Shown here: positions 1-5,203 of the stretch, one piece after another
Layout: every line of letters starts with the position of its first letter
Position numbering within the stretch: the stretch's first letter is position 1
Assembly (NCBI GenBank): GCA_002426825.1
Contig: DINK01000024.1
Span: 20,135-25,337 of the forward strand
From: Holosporaceae bacterium UBA5542
Lineage (GTDB): Bacteria > Pseudomonadota > Alphaproteobacteria > UBA7879 > UBA5542
Length of the DNA stretch: 5,203 nucleotides
Reading direction: 5' to 3'
Program-made: the position numbers and the translations under genes
The notes under the pieces: generated by a model
What the model saw: only the letters and a program-made list of their open reading frames with translations
Told to the model about the DNA's origin: nothing
Databases searched by the model: none

Positions 1-281
1 CATACACAGAAGGTGCTGGAGGGATGATCGCCCGAAACGCAGTGAATGCTATCTTCTTTCGATGGGGTGATCTCCGAGGAGGAAGAGAAGTTAGAAAAGA
101 TCATTTTGCAGATGGAACCGATTGCCCTGGTCTTAACTTTAAGTTAGCAAGTGTACGAAAAAATTATCAACATACAGGAACAGAAGTTAGGTTAGACACA
201 GGCTACGTAGGCGAAACAGGCGCTTTGCAAGCCCATTTGTTTAATGGGTATGATACCGCACTTTCAAATCTTTTATCTTAA
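1..281 (+). CDS. 3' end of an unrecognised gene (partial, runs off the left edge)
   Basis: The frame is open from base 3 to the TAA at 279-281, giving 92 visible residues, so the gene probably begins before the window. An ATG lies at 24-26, but the purine-rich GGAGGG touches it with no spacer, so it is a poor start and is better read as Gly codons within a longer protein. The visible tail is polar and rich in Gly, Asn and Arg, with FFRWGDLRGG near the front and ends with LFNGYDTALSNLLS. It has no membrane segment and no motif I can place, so I assign no function. A strong hairpin begins 17 bases after the stop, which supports this as a true gene end. I am fairly sure it is coding and unsure of its identity; a secreted or surface protein is possible but unsupported. 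Confidence 0.6.
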   Translation, partial: YTEGAGGMIARNAVNAIFFRWGDLRGGREVRKDHFADGTDCPGLNFKLASVRKNYQHTGTEVRLDTGYVGETGALQAHLFNGYDTALSNLLS

Positions 282-298
282 AAATCCATCAGTATAAC

Positions 299-330
299 AA
301 AGAGGGTCGTAAAAATTGACGACCCTCTTT
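299..330. terminator. Bidirectional intrinsic terminator between convergent genes
   Basis: A perfect 12-bp inverted repeat (AAAGAGGGTCGT at 299-310, ACGACCCTCTTT at 319-330) encloses an 8-base loop. The plus-strand copy ends in CTTT followed by ATCTTT; the minus-strand copy ends in CTCTTT followed by TGTTAT. The U tracts are interrupted on both strands, but the stem is flanked by A and T runs as in two-way terminators. It lies 17 bases after the stop of the left-edge gene and 23 bases past the secA stop, the expected place for a terminator shared by two converging transcripts. Confidence 0.85.
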
Positions 331-353
331 ATCTTTAGTTGATTATCATAAAA

Positions 354-3056
354 CTAATTCAACTTGCCGTGGCAATACTTGTATTTTTTATCTGATCCAC
401 ACGGACATAGGCTATTGCGAGACACATGACCCTCCCACGTTTGTGGGTTTTCTGGGTCGAAATTTGTAGGCAATTCCCCCATGGGGACACGTTTTTGGGG
501 CCCGCCATCCAATGCCGAAGCAGATGCATGAACTTCATGCAAATTACGTGGCTTATTAGGCATGACATTTAAAATATCTTCTGGCTCGAATTTAAAATGA
601 AACAAAACAGAAATGACATTTTCTTTCAAACGATAGAGAAGCTCTTCAAACATTTTAAAAGCTTCATGCTTGTATTCATTTAAAGGATCTCTTTGTGCGT
701 ACGCACGCAAGTTAATGCCCTGACGCAGCTGATCTAAAGACAACAAATGATCTTTCCATCCTTGATCTAGAAGACGCAAGAAAACACTTTTTTTTAGTTG
801 TTGAAGAGGCTCCTGTTCAATGCCCTTAAACTTGTCCTTTTCAACTTCACGAATCTTTTCTTCAAGACGGCGCTTAATTTCTTGATCCGCAATCCCTTCT
901 TCTTTTGCCCAATCTTCAATGGGCAAATCAATGCCATCGATACGAACTACCTCTTCATGAAGCCCGTTGATATTCCAAGTACTGGGATACGCCTTCGGCG
1001 GAATACATGTTTGAATCAAATGATCCAAAACATCTGCCTGCATGTCCCCTACCATTTCTGATACATCTACATCCCCCATTAAATCACGGCGGAGCTCGTA
1101 AACAGCCTTTCTTTGTTCATTCATCACATTGTCATATTTCAACAAATGCTTCCGCATATCATAGTTACGCGCTTCAACTTTTCCTTGAGCTTTTTCAAGT
1201 GCACGGTTAATCCAAGGGTGTGTGATAGCTTCACCCTCTTTTAGTCCAAGCTTTTGCAACATACCGTCCAAACGTTCTGATCCAAAAATACGCATTAAAT
1301 CATCTTCCAAAGACAAATAAAATTTGGAAGCACCTGGGTCACCTTGACGGCCAGAACGCCCACGCAACTGGTTATCAATACGTCGACTTTCATGACGTTC
1401 CGTACCAATTACAAAAAGCCCGCCGGCCGCTTTTACTTTTTCAGCCGCTTCTTCAATATCTTTTCTAATTTTTTGGATGGCTTCTTCTTTTTGTGCACCT
1501 TCCGCCATTTGGCCTAGCTCAAGGGTAATCCGTGCATCTAGATTTCCACCCAATTTAATATCTGTCCCACGTCCGGCCATATTGGTTGCAATGGTCACCG
1601 CACCGGGGCGCCCTGCATCCGCAATAATCAGCGCTTCTTTATCGTGATAGCGCGCGTTTAAGACACTATGCTTCACGTTATGACGTTTAAGCACTTCAGA
1701 AAACTGTTCTGATTTTTCAATGCTTGCCGTCCCTACCAAAACGGGTTGCTCGCGCTTTTGACATTCCTGAATAAGGGCTACAACAGCATCAAACTTTTCA
1801 CGCTCAGTTCGATAAACCTCATCATCCATATCTTTTCGAGCAATGGGCTTGTTCGTTGGCAAATCAACGCTTTGCAAATTATATGTTTCTTCAAACTCTA
1901 AGGCTTCTGTTACGGCGGTACCCGTCATACCGGCCAATTTTGGATACATCCGGAAATAATTTTGGAATGTAATCGAAGCAAGAGTCTGGTTTTCCATCTG
2001 AATAGGCACACCTTCCTTTGCCTCTAAAGCTTGGTGCAAACCATCTGAGAATCGACGGCCATCCATCATACGGCCAGTAAATTCATCAATTAAAATGACC
2101 TGCATATCCTTGACGATATACTCCTTTTCTTTATGAAAAAGTGTATGCGCCTTAAGGGCCTGATTAGTATGATGTACAAGAGCAATGTTTTGCAGGTCGT
2201 AGAGAGAATTACTTGTCAGTAATTCTGCTTTCCGAAGCAATTCTTCAACCTTCTCAACCCCGCCATCGGTTAGGGTAACATTGTTTTGCTTTTCATCTTT
2301 TTCATAATCTTCTGGCCCTAGCTGGCGCACCACTGTATCAATTGCGACGTATAGGTCTGAAGAATCTTCTGCAGCGCCCGAAATAATAAGCGGCGTTCGT
2401 GCTTCATCAATTAAAATACTATCAACTTCATCAACGATCGCGTAATTGAAAGGGCGTTGCACCATTTCCTCAAGACGAAACTTCATATTGTCACGCAAAT
2501 AGTCAAAACCAAGCTCATTGTTGGTCACGTAAGTTACGTCTGCACGATATGCACGTGCACGCTCTTCATCACTCATATTATTGGTAATACATGCAACAGT
2601 AAGGCCCAGCATTTCATGCACTTTACCCATCCATGATGCGTCTCGTTCCGCCAAATAGTCATTAATAGTGACAAGATGCACCCCTTTGCCTTCAAGGGCA
2701 TTCAAATAAACAGGCAAGGTAGAAACAAGGGTTTTTCCTTCCCCTGTTTTCATTTCACATATATTCCCCTGATGCAAAATGATGCCCCCAATGATTTGTA
2801 CGTCATAGTGACGGTGACCAATGGCACGCCACGCAGCTTCTCGTACTGTCGCAAAAGCCTCAGGCAAGATATCGTTCAGCGTTTCTCCCTTTTGAAGCCG
2901 TGCACGAAAGGCGTCTGTTTGAGCGCGCAACTCTTGATCCGTAAGCTTCTTAATTTGGGGTTCGAAGCCATTTACTTTTTGAAGTGTTGCATTATATTTT
3001 CGCAGCACACGCTCGTCAGATACGCCAAACACCTTGCCTAGTATACTTTTTAACAT
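354..3056 (-). CDS. secA: Protein translocase ATPase subunit SecA
   Basis: SecA is the motor ATPase that pushes unfolded preproteins through the SecYEG channel of the inner membrane; its C-terminal tail binds SecB and phospholipid. The 900 residues match the family (E. coli about 901). Visible parts are Gln87 of the nucleotide pocket, Walker A MKTGEGKT at 102-109, Walker B with DEVD at 209-212, the preprotein-binding region about 221-370, helicase motifs [14 protein letters not shown] at 491-504 and [22 protein letters not shown] at 551-572 (arginine fingers), the helical scaffold/wing region about 620-840, and a zinc tail with Cys884, Cys886, Cys895 and His896. A charged, Ala/Glu/Lys-rich linker (about 512-545) splits NBD2, a trait I associate with alphaproteobacteria. 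The ATG start has AAGG 7 bases upstream and an N-terminus ([11 protein letters not shown]) typical of the family; the stop is TAG. It appears monocistronic here, with a candidate promoter at 3085-3113 and the terminator at 299-330. No damage is seen. Confidence 0.99.
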   Translation of the reverse strand: MLKSILGKVFGVSDERVLRKYNATLQKVNGFEPQIKKLTDQELRAQTDAFRARLQKGETLNDILPEAFATVREAAWRAIGHRHYDVQIIGGIILHQGNICEMKTGEGKTLVSTLPVYLNALEGKGVHLVTINDYLAERDASWMGKVHEMLGLTVACITNNMSDEERARAYRADVTYVTNNELGFDYLRDNMKFRLEEMVQRPFNYAIVDEVDSILIDEARTPLIISGAAEDSSDLYVAIDTVVRQLGPEDYEKDEKQNNVTLTDGGVEKVEELLRKAELLTSNSLYDLQNIALVHHTNQALKAHTLFHKEKEYIVKDMQVILIDEFTGRMMDGRRFSDGLHQALEAKEGVPIQMENQTLASITFQNYFRMYPKLAGMTGTAVTEALEFEETYNLQSVDLPTNKPIARKDMDDEVYRTEREKFDAVVALIQECQKREQPVLVGTASIEKSEQFSEVLKRHNVKHSVLNARYHDKEALIIADAGRPGAVTIATNMAGRGTDIKLGGNLDARITLELGQMAEGAQKEEAIQKIRKDIEEAAEKVKAAGGLFVIGTERHESRRIDNQLRGRSGRQGDPGASKFYLSLEDDLMRIFGSERLDGMLQKLGLKEGEAITHPWINRALEKAQGKVEARNYDMRKHLLKYDNVMNEQRKAVYELRRDLMGDVDVSEMVGDMQADVLDHLIQTCIPPKAYPSTWNINGLHEEVVRIDGIDLPIEDWAKEEGIADQEIKRRLEEKIREVEKDKFKGIEQEPLQQLKKSVFLRLLDQGWKDHLLSLDQLRQGINLRAYAQRDPLNEYKHEAFKMFEELLYRLKENVISVLFHFKFEPEDILNVMPNKPRNLHEVHASASALDGGPQKRVPMGELPTNFDPENPQTWEGHVSRNSLCPCGSDKKYKYCHGKLN

Positions 3057-3084
3057 ATGAAAACCTTATATTTATTGTTCTACT

Positions 3085-3113
3085 CTTATACATGAGAATC
3101 GGAAAAATTTAAA
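3085..3113 (-). promoter_or_regulatory. Candidate sigma70-type promoter of secA
   Basis: Read on the minus strand, TTTAAA (3108-3113) and TATAAG (3085-3090) are separated by 17 bases, matching the -35 and -10 consensus at 4/6 and 5/6 positions. Transcription would start near 3078 and give a leader of about 22 bases containing the AAGG ribosome site (3064-3067). The surroundings are very AT-rich, so chance matches are likely. No secM-like upstream regulator or leader peptide is seen. Confidence 0.4.
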
Positions 3114-3133
3114 TAATTTTTCAATAGAATCCT

Positions 3134-3161
3134 TTGTCTTTATTATGCTTAAGCATATATT
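3134..3161 (+). promoter_or_regulatory. Candidate promoter of the broken DUF1653 gene
   Basis: TTGTCT (3134-3139) and TATATT (3156-3161) are 16 bases apart, matching the consensus at 4/6 and 5/6 positions. The predicted start near 3168 leaves a short leader carrying AGAGGA (3175-3180) just before the ATG at 3184. A 14-bp palindrome occupies most of the spacer and runs into the -10 box. The candidate is divergent from the secA promoter. AT-richness makes this a tentative call. Confidence 0.35.
3144..3157. repeat. 14-bp perfect palindrome, possible operator
   Basis: TATGCTTAAGCATA is identical to its own reverse complement over 14 bases. It lies in the divergent region between secA and the DUF1653 pseudogene and overlaps the -10 box of the rightward candidate promoter, where a dimeric repressor could bind. 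It has no loop, so an RNA hairpin is unlikely. No regulator gene is visible nearby, and only one copy was noticed in the window. Confidence 0.35.
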
Positions 3162-3183
3162 TCTAAAAATTTTCAGAGGACAA

Positions 3184-3416
3184 ATGAAAGCGACATTTGT
3201 CAGAATTACAATGGAAAACGTTACCAAATTATTGTCCGCAACCACCATTCGCAAACATTGGAAGAAATTGTTGTTTACCAAGCCCTGTATGATAATTACG
3301 GGATTTAGGTTCGGCCTAAAGACATGTTTTTTTCGAAAGTTATGCATAATGGCAAAGAAACTAAACGTTTTATGTTTATGTGTTCTTCTCTTGAAGAGCC
3401 CTCCTTACTTCGATAA
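3184..3416 (+). pseudogene. Decayed DUF1653-family gene (one frameshift, one in-frame TAG)
   Basis: DUF1653 proteins are small (about 70-80 residues), widespread in bacteria, and of unknown function. From 3192 the third frame reads DICQNYNGKRYQIIV, then HSQTLEEIVVYQALYDNYGI, then TAG at 3306-3308, then VRPKDMFFSKV, NGKETKRF and on to a TAA at 3414-3416. From memory, the family pattern is MKxGxYRHYKGxxYEVLGxARHSETLExxVVYxALYxxxxLWVRPxxMFxxxVxxxGxxxxRF, and the spacing agrees throughout. The TAG sits exactly at the conserved Trp, a one-base TGG to TAG change. The only plausible start is ATG AAA at 3184-3189, which has AGAGGA 3 bases upstream but lies in another frame. Adding one base near 3190 restores MK-x-DICQNY, so a single deletion is implied. 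Repaired, the product would be 77 residues. TAG also ends secA and rlmH, so codon reassignment is unlikely. Sequencing error cannot be excluded, but it would have to occur twice. Confidence 0.8.
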
Positions 3417-3492
3417 AACACAAACAAAGACAACAAAGTGATTTCATGTTTTTGTTTTTTCTTAGTTATTATTTTAATGAACAAAAATAAAA
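3417..3492. other. AT-rich gap with no gene
   Basis: The stretch between the DUF1653 remnant and the rsfS promoter is A-rich on the plus strand up to about 3440, then T-rich (including TTTTTGTTTTTTCTT near 3450-3464). I see no open frame of note, no GC-rich hairpin and no direct repeats. The T-rich run lacks a preceding stem, so it is not called as a terminator. Confidence 0.5.
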
Positions 3493-3521
3493 TTGAATTT
3501 CAAATATTCAAAAGTTATACT
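3493..3521 (+). promoter_or_regulatory. Sigma70-type promoter of rsfS-rlmH
   Basis: TTGAAT (3493-3498) and TATACT (3516-3521) are separated by exactly 17 bases and match the consensus at 4/6 and 5/6 positions. Transcription would start near 3528, giving a leader of about 22 bases that contains the AAGGAG ribosome site. The -35 box is one arm of a short inverted repeat (TTGAAT, 7 bases, ATTCAA at 3506-3511), which may be a binding site or a by-product of AT-rich sequence. Confidence 0.6.
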
Positions 3522-3533
3522 GAACGTATGTTG

Positions 3534-3539
3534 AAGGAG
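3534..3539 (+). promoter_or_regulatory. Ribosome binding site fixing the GTG start of rsfS
   Basis: AAGGAG lies 10 bases before the GTG at 3550. No in-frame ATG occurs until well inside the conserved domain (around residue 43), and the ATG at 3528 is in another frame. This site is therefore the main evidence for the GTG start. Confidence 0.75.
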
Positions 3540-3549
3540 ATTACGACCT

Positions 3550-3903
3550 GTGACAAAAAGAACCTTTAATAAAGGTGGAATTTCAGTCGAAGCTGTTTGC
3601 AAAATCCTTGATGATCATAAGGCACTCGATGTTTCTGTGATCAATCTTTCTGATAAAACTTCATTTGCTGATTTTATGATCATTGCATCTGGCACCAGCC
3701 AACGGCACTTGTACGCTCTTGGCGACCACTTGGAAAAAAGTGCAAAAAACATCTGCCAAGCAAAAAAAGAGGGATCGGAAGGCTCTGATTGGATTTTAGT
3801 CGACCTCGGCAATATAATTGTGCACCTTTTCCGACCAGAAACCCGGCAAATGTATGACTTAGAAAGCATGTGGACAATGCCCATGCTTGTAAATGCTAAG
3901 TAA
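3550..3903 (+). CDS. rsfS: Ribosomal silencing factor RsfS
   Basis: RsfS (Iojap/YbeB family) binds ribosomal protein uL14 on the 50S subunit and blocks joining with 30S, lowering translation when nutrients run short. The 117 residues span the whole family domain. Visible hallmarks are SFADFMIIASGTSQRHL at 38-54, EGSDWILVDLGNIIVHLF at 77-94, and Arg99 followed by MYDLESMW at 101-108, close to the usual R-x-YY-LE-LW ending. The first 10 residues are a poorly conserved extension. The start is GTG, chosen because AAGGAG lies upstream and the family N-terminal helix (about 11-25) would be lost with any later start. It is first in an operon with rlmH, its common partner. In many alphaproteobacteria nadD lies just upstream; here that place is taken by the DUF1653 remnant and divergent secA. 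Confidence 0.96.
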   Translation: MTKRTFNKGGISVEAVCKILDDHKALDVSVINLSDKTSFADFMIIASGTSQRHLYALGDHLEKSAKNICQAKKEGSEGSDWILVDLGNIIVHLFRPETRQMYDLESMWTMPMLVNAK

Positions 3904-3906
3904 TTC

Positions 3907-4350
3907 ATGCGCGTTACAATTATTGCTTCCGGAAAACTGAAGCCTACAGCTACCCTAAACGCTTTAATCGCTGACTACTTAAAACCACTTAAGTGGAAAT
4001 TGGAAATAAAAGAAATTGATGTAAAGAGTCACGAAAAAAACTATGAAAAGTATTTTTTAGAAGCCCTTCCCAAAACCGCAACACTTATTGCCTTAGATGA
4101 ACATGGCAAAAGTCTGTCAAGCCCAGACTTTGCCCATCTTATCGAGCAGGAAACTTTATCGGGCATAAATCATTTTTGTTTTATGATTGGTGGCGCAGAT
4201 GGTTTGCCCGAATTTGTCAAAAAACAAAGCCATCACATGATTTCTTTTGGGAAAAATACATGGCCACACATGATGGTACGCCTTATGCTTGTCGAACAAC
4301 TATATCGTGCCCAGCAAATTTTATCAGGCCACCCCTATCATCGGGAATAG
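3907..4350 (+). CDS. rlmH: 23S rRNA (pseudouridine1915-N3)-methyltransferase RlmH
   Basis: RlmH is a SPOUT-fold enzyme that uses S-adenosylmethionine to methylate N3 of pseudouridine 1915 in helix 69 of 23S rRNA, acting on assembled 70S ribosomes. The 147 residues are slightly shorter than the E. coli protein (155). Visible features are ALDEHGKSLSSPDFA at 62-76, the cofactor-binding loop FMIGGADGL at 92-100, the segment TWPHMMVRLMLVEQLYRA at 118-135, and the C-terminal HPYHRE at 142-147, whose Tyr and His are conserved in the family for catalysis and substrate binding. The ATG comes 3 bases after the rsfS TAA with no clear Shine-Dalgarno sequence, so translation is probably coupled to rsfS. 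The stop is TAG. No terminator hairpin follows; the next gene has its own promoter but could also receive read-through. Confidence 0.97.
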   Translation: MRVTIIASGKLKPTATLNALIADYLKPLKWKLEIKEIDVKSHEKNYEKYFLEALPKTATLIALDEHGKSLSSPDFAHLIEQETLSGINHFCFMIGGADGLPEFVKKQSHHMISFGKNTWPHMMVRLMLVEQLYRAQQILSGHPYHRE

Positions 4351-4352
4351 AG

Positions 4353-4381
4353 TTGTTTCATCTTGTGGGTTGAATTATAAT
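4353..4381 (+). promoter_or_regulatory. Sigma70-type promoter of the OmpA-like gene
   Basis: TTGTTT (4353-4358) and a perfect TATAAT (4376-4381) are separated by 17 bases. Transcription would start near 4388, about 19 bases before the ATG, and AGGGG (4397-4401) lies 5 bases before that ATG. The -10 box falls inside an 8-bp inverted repeat (4370-4391). The -35 box matches only 3/6 positions. Confidence 0.5.
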
Positions 4382-4391
4382 TGTAATTCAA
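4370..4391. repeat. Inverted repeat over the -10 box, possible operator
   Basis: TTGAATTA (4370-4377) and TAATTCAA (4384-4391) are exact reverse complements separated by 6 bases. The dyad covers the TATAAT box and the predicted transcription start, a typical repressor position. It has no G/C-rich core and no T run, so it is not a terminator for rlmH. The sequence is low in complexity, so chance is possible. Confidence 0.35.
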
Positions 4392-4406
4392 AATACAGGG
4401 GCTTTC

Positions 4407-5087
4407 ATGCAAACACCATTTCAATCTTTTTTTATTAATCTTCTTTCTCTTGCCTTGCTTATTATTTTGGGTGGCCTTTCTTTTCTTATCTTTGACCGCC
4501 TTGTGCTTGATGCAAAATATACAAGCCCCTACAACAAAGATGCTGTCATTAAAAACTTAGGTATCGATCTAAATGACAAAGTTAGAAATAATAACATACT
4601 GCGCTCACAACTAGGAGAATGCGAATCTTCACTACAACGCACAAAAGACGAACTTCAGACCATGCCCGTATATCAATTGAACCATATTGTTAGCAACGGT
4701 ATTGGCCCCGATAATCTCGTCATCCTGGAAAAAGGACGTCTCGCCTTTAGAGAGCAAACATATTTTCACCCTTCTTCTGATCAATTAACCCCTTCTGCAA
4801 AAAATGGGCTAGATAAAGTAATCAACGTTCTTTTGCGTCTCTCTGAAAATGTAAACTTCCCCTGGGTTATTCGTGTTGAAGGGCACGCCGACCCACAACG
4901 AATTCCCTCTGATACTGGTTTTGGATCGAACTGGAAGATGGGCTATGCCCGTGCCTATAGTGTGGTTGAATATATGATTTCTAAAGGACTTGATGCAAAA
5001 CGTTTTTATATTGCCAGCTACAGCAGTTATCGCCCGGGACCTTATCCCAACAATCGACGCGTTAGCCTTAGCTTCGACTACGCCTAA
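4407..5087 (+). CDS. Membrane-anchored OmpA/MotB-type peptidoglycan-binding protein
   Basis: The 226-residue protein probably sits in the inner membrane with its C-terminal domain bound to peptidoglycan in the periplasm. A hydrophobic segment at about 9-29 follows a very short N-terminus and looks like an uncleaved anchor; no lipobox Cys is present. A charged, likely coiled-coil stretch follows (about 53-86). The OmpA-like domain spans about 108-224, with VEGHAD at 157-162, SNWKMGYARA at 174-183 and NNRRVSLSF at 215-223. Asp162 and Arg182 are the likely pair that holds diaminopimelate, by analogy with OmpA. The loop between them is longer than in E. coli OmpA. The layout resembles MotB-like partners of MotA/TolQ/ExbB channels, but no channel gene is adjacent and the anchor lacks an obvious proton-carrying Asp (Asp30 is at its edge). 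AGGGG lies 5 bases before the ATG. The domain call is firm; the cellular role is not. Confidence 0.88.
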   Translation: MQTPFQSFFINLLSLALLIILGGLSFLIFDRLVLDAKYTSPYNKDAVIKNLGIDLNDKVRNNNILRSQLGECESSLQRTKDELQTMPVYQLNHIVSNGIGPDNLVILEKGRLAFREQTYFHPSSDQLTPSAKNGLDKVINVLLRLSENVNFPWVIRVEGHADPQRIPSDTGFGSNWKMGYARAYSVVEYMISKGLDAKRFYIASYSSYRPGPYPNNRRVSLSFDYA

Positions 5088-5203
5088 CTACTGTGGCCAA
5101 TTTCTATAAGCCTGCAAGTTAGCCAACCCATAATCCATTCGTTTTTCCCGTTGGCCCGTCAAAAGCTGGGCAATGCGCTGGCCTTTGTCCGCATTTGCAA
5201 TGG
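5088..5203 (-). CDS. 3' end of an unrecognised minus-strand gene (partial, runs off the right edge)
   Basis: On the minus strand one frame stays open from the window edge to a TAG at 5088-5090, giving 37 residues that end QAYRNWPQ. The peptide looks like real protein: amphipathic, rich in Ala, Gln, Leu and Arg, with ANADKGQRIAQLL and REKRMDYGLANLQAY. The plus strand has no continuing gene here and the other minus frame inspected stops within this stretch. The stop abuts the stop of the OmpA-like gene with no base between. I cannot name the family from so short a tail. Confidence 0.55.
   Translation of the reverse strand, partial: IANADKGQRIAQLLTGQREKRMDYGLANLQAYRNWPQ

Noticed and set aside
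337..364. AGTTGA/TCAACT inverted repeat around the secA stop
   Set aside because: The 6-bp arms are separated by 16 AT-rich bases, too weak beside the 12-bp terminator next to it.
2676..3041. 121-residue plus-strand ORF inside secA
   Set aside because: It is an antisense shadow of the conserved SecA N-terminal coding sequence with no protein-like motif.
3306..3308. TAG as a recoded Trp or other amino acid in the DUF1653 gene
   Set aside because: TAG is the normal terminator of secA, rlmH and the right-edge gene, TGG is used for Trp elsewhere, and the separate frameshift already breaks the gene.
3072..3347. 91-residue minus-strand ORF
   Set aside because: It overlaps both the DUF1653 remnant and the secA promoter region on the opposite strand, with no ribosome site noticed and no recognisable motif.
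3145..3441. 98-residue plus-strand ORF upstream of rsfS
   Set aside because: It is an out-of-frame reading across the DUF1653 remnant, which has recognisable protein motifs in a different frame; the ORF itself is basic and matches no family pattern.
3415..3464. A-rich then T-rich stretch as a terminator
   Set aside because: The arms do not pair well and there is no G/C-rich stem ahead of the T run.
3528..3569. 13-residue ORF starting at an ATG just before rsfS, considered as a leader peptide
   Set aside because: It starts at about the predicted transcription start and so has no ribosome site of its own; the AAGGAG inside it serves the rsfS GTG. It has no run of regulatory codons.
1..5203. 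CRISPR arrays, tRNA or rRNA genes, insertion sequences, integrase or toxin-antitoxin genes
   Set aside because: I looked for spaced direct repeats, cloverleaf-like segments, terminal inverted repeats with a transposase, and small paired ORFs, and saw none that hold up.

Overview
The window reads as a piece of an AT-rich alphaproteobacterial chromosome. The main evidence is the SecA: 900 residues, an alphaproteobacterial-style linker inserted in the second nucleotide-binding domain, and a C-terminal zinc-binding tail. An rsfS-rlmH pair and a MotB/OmpA-like envelope protein fit this. The low GC would suit a host-associated lineage such as Holosporales or Rickettsiales, but that placement is inference. 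Most of the window is conserved housekeeping DNA, and I found no novel multi-gene system.

Layout, left to right. Positions 1-281 hold the 3' end of an unrecognised plus-strand gene. A strong 12-bp hairpin (299-330) follows and sits between this gene and the convergent secA (354-3056, minus strand), so it probably terminates both. Positions 3057-3549 look empty of intact genes. They hold a candidate secA promoter facing left, a candidate rightward promoter overlapping a 14-bp perfect palindrome, and a broken DUF1653-family gene (3184-3416). That gene can be read only by assuming one frameshift near its start and one in-frame TAG where the family has Trp.

A good sigma70-type promoter (3493-3521) then drives rsfS (3550-3903, GTG start) and rlmH (3907-4350), which are 3 bases apart and act on the ribosome. 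A separate promoter with a perfect TATAAT inside an inverted repeat precedes a membrane-anchored OmpA/MotB-type peptidoglycan-binding protein (4407-5087). Its stop codon directly abuts the stop codon of a minus-strand gene that enters from the right edge (5088-5203, partial, unrecognised).

By function, secA (protein export) and the OmpA-like protein (envelope anchoring) concern the cell envelope. The rsfS-rlmH operon concerns the large ribosomal subunit: silencing idle 50S subunits and modifying 23S rRNA. The most interesting observation is the decayed DUF1653 gene, which straightforward ORF calling would either miss or replace with a spurious 98-residue ORF.
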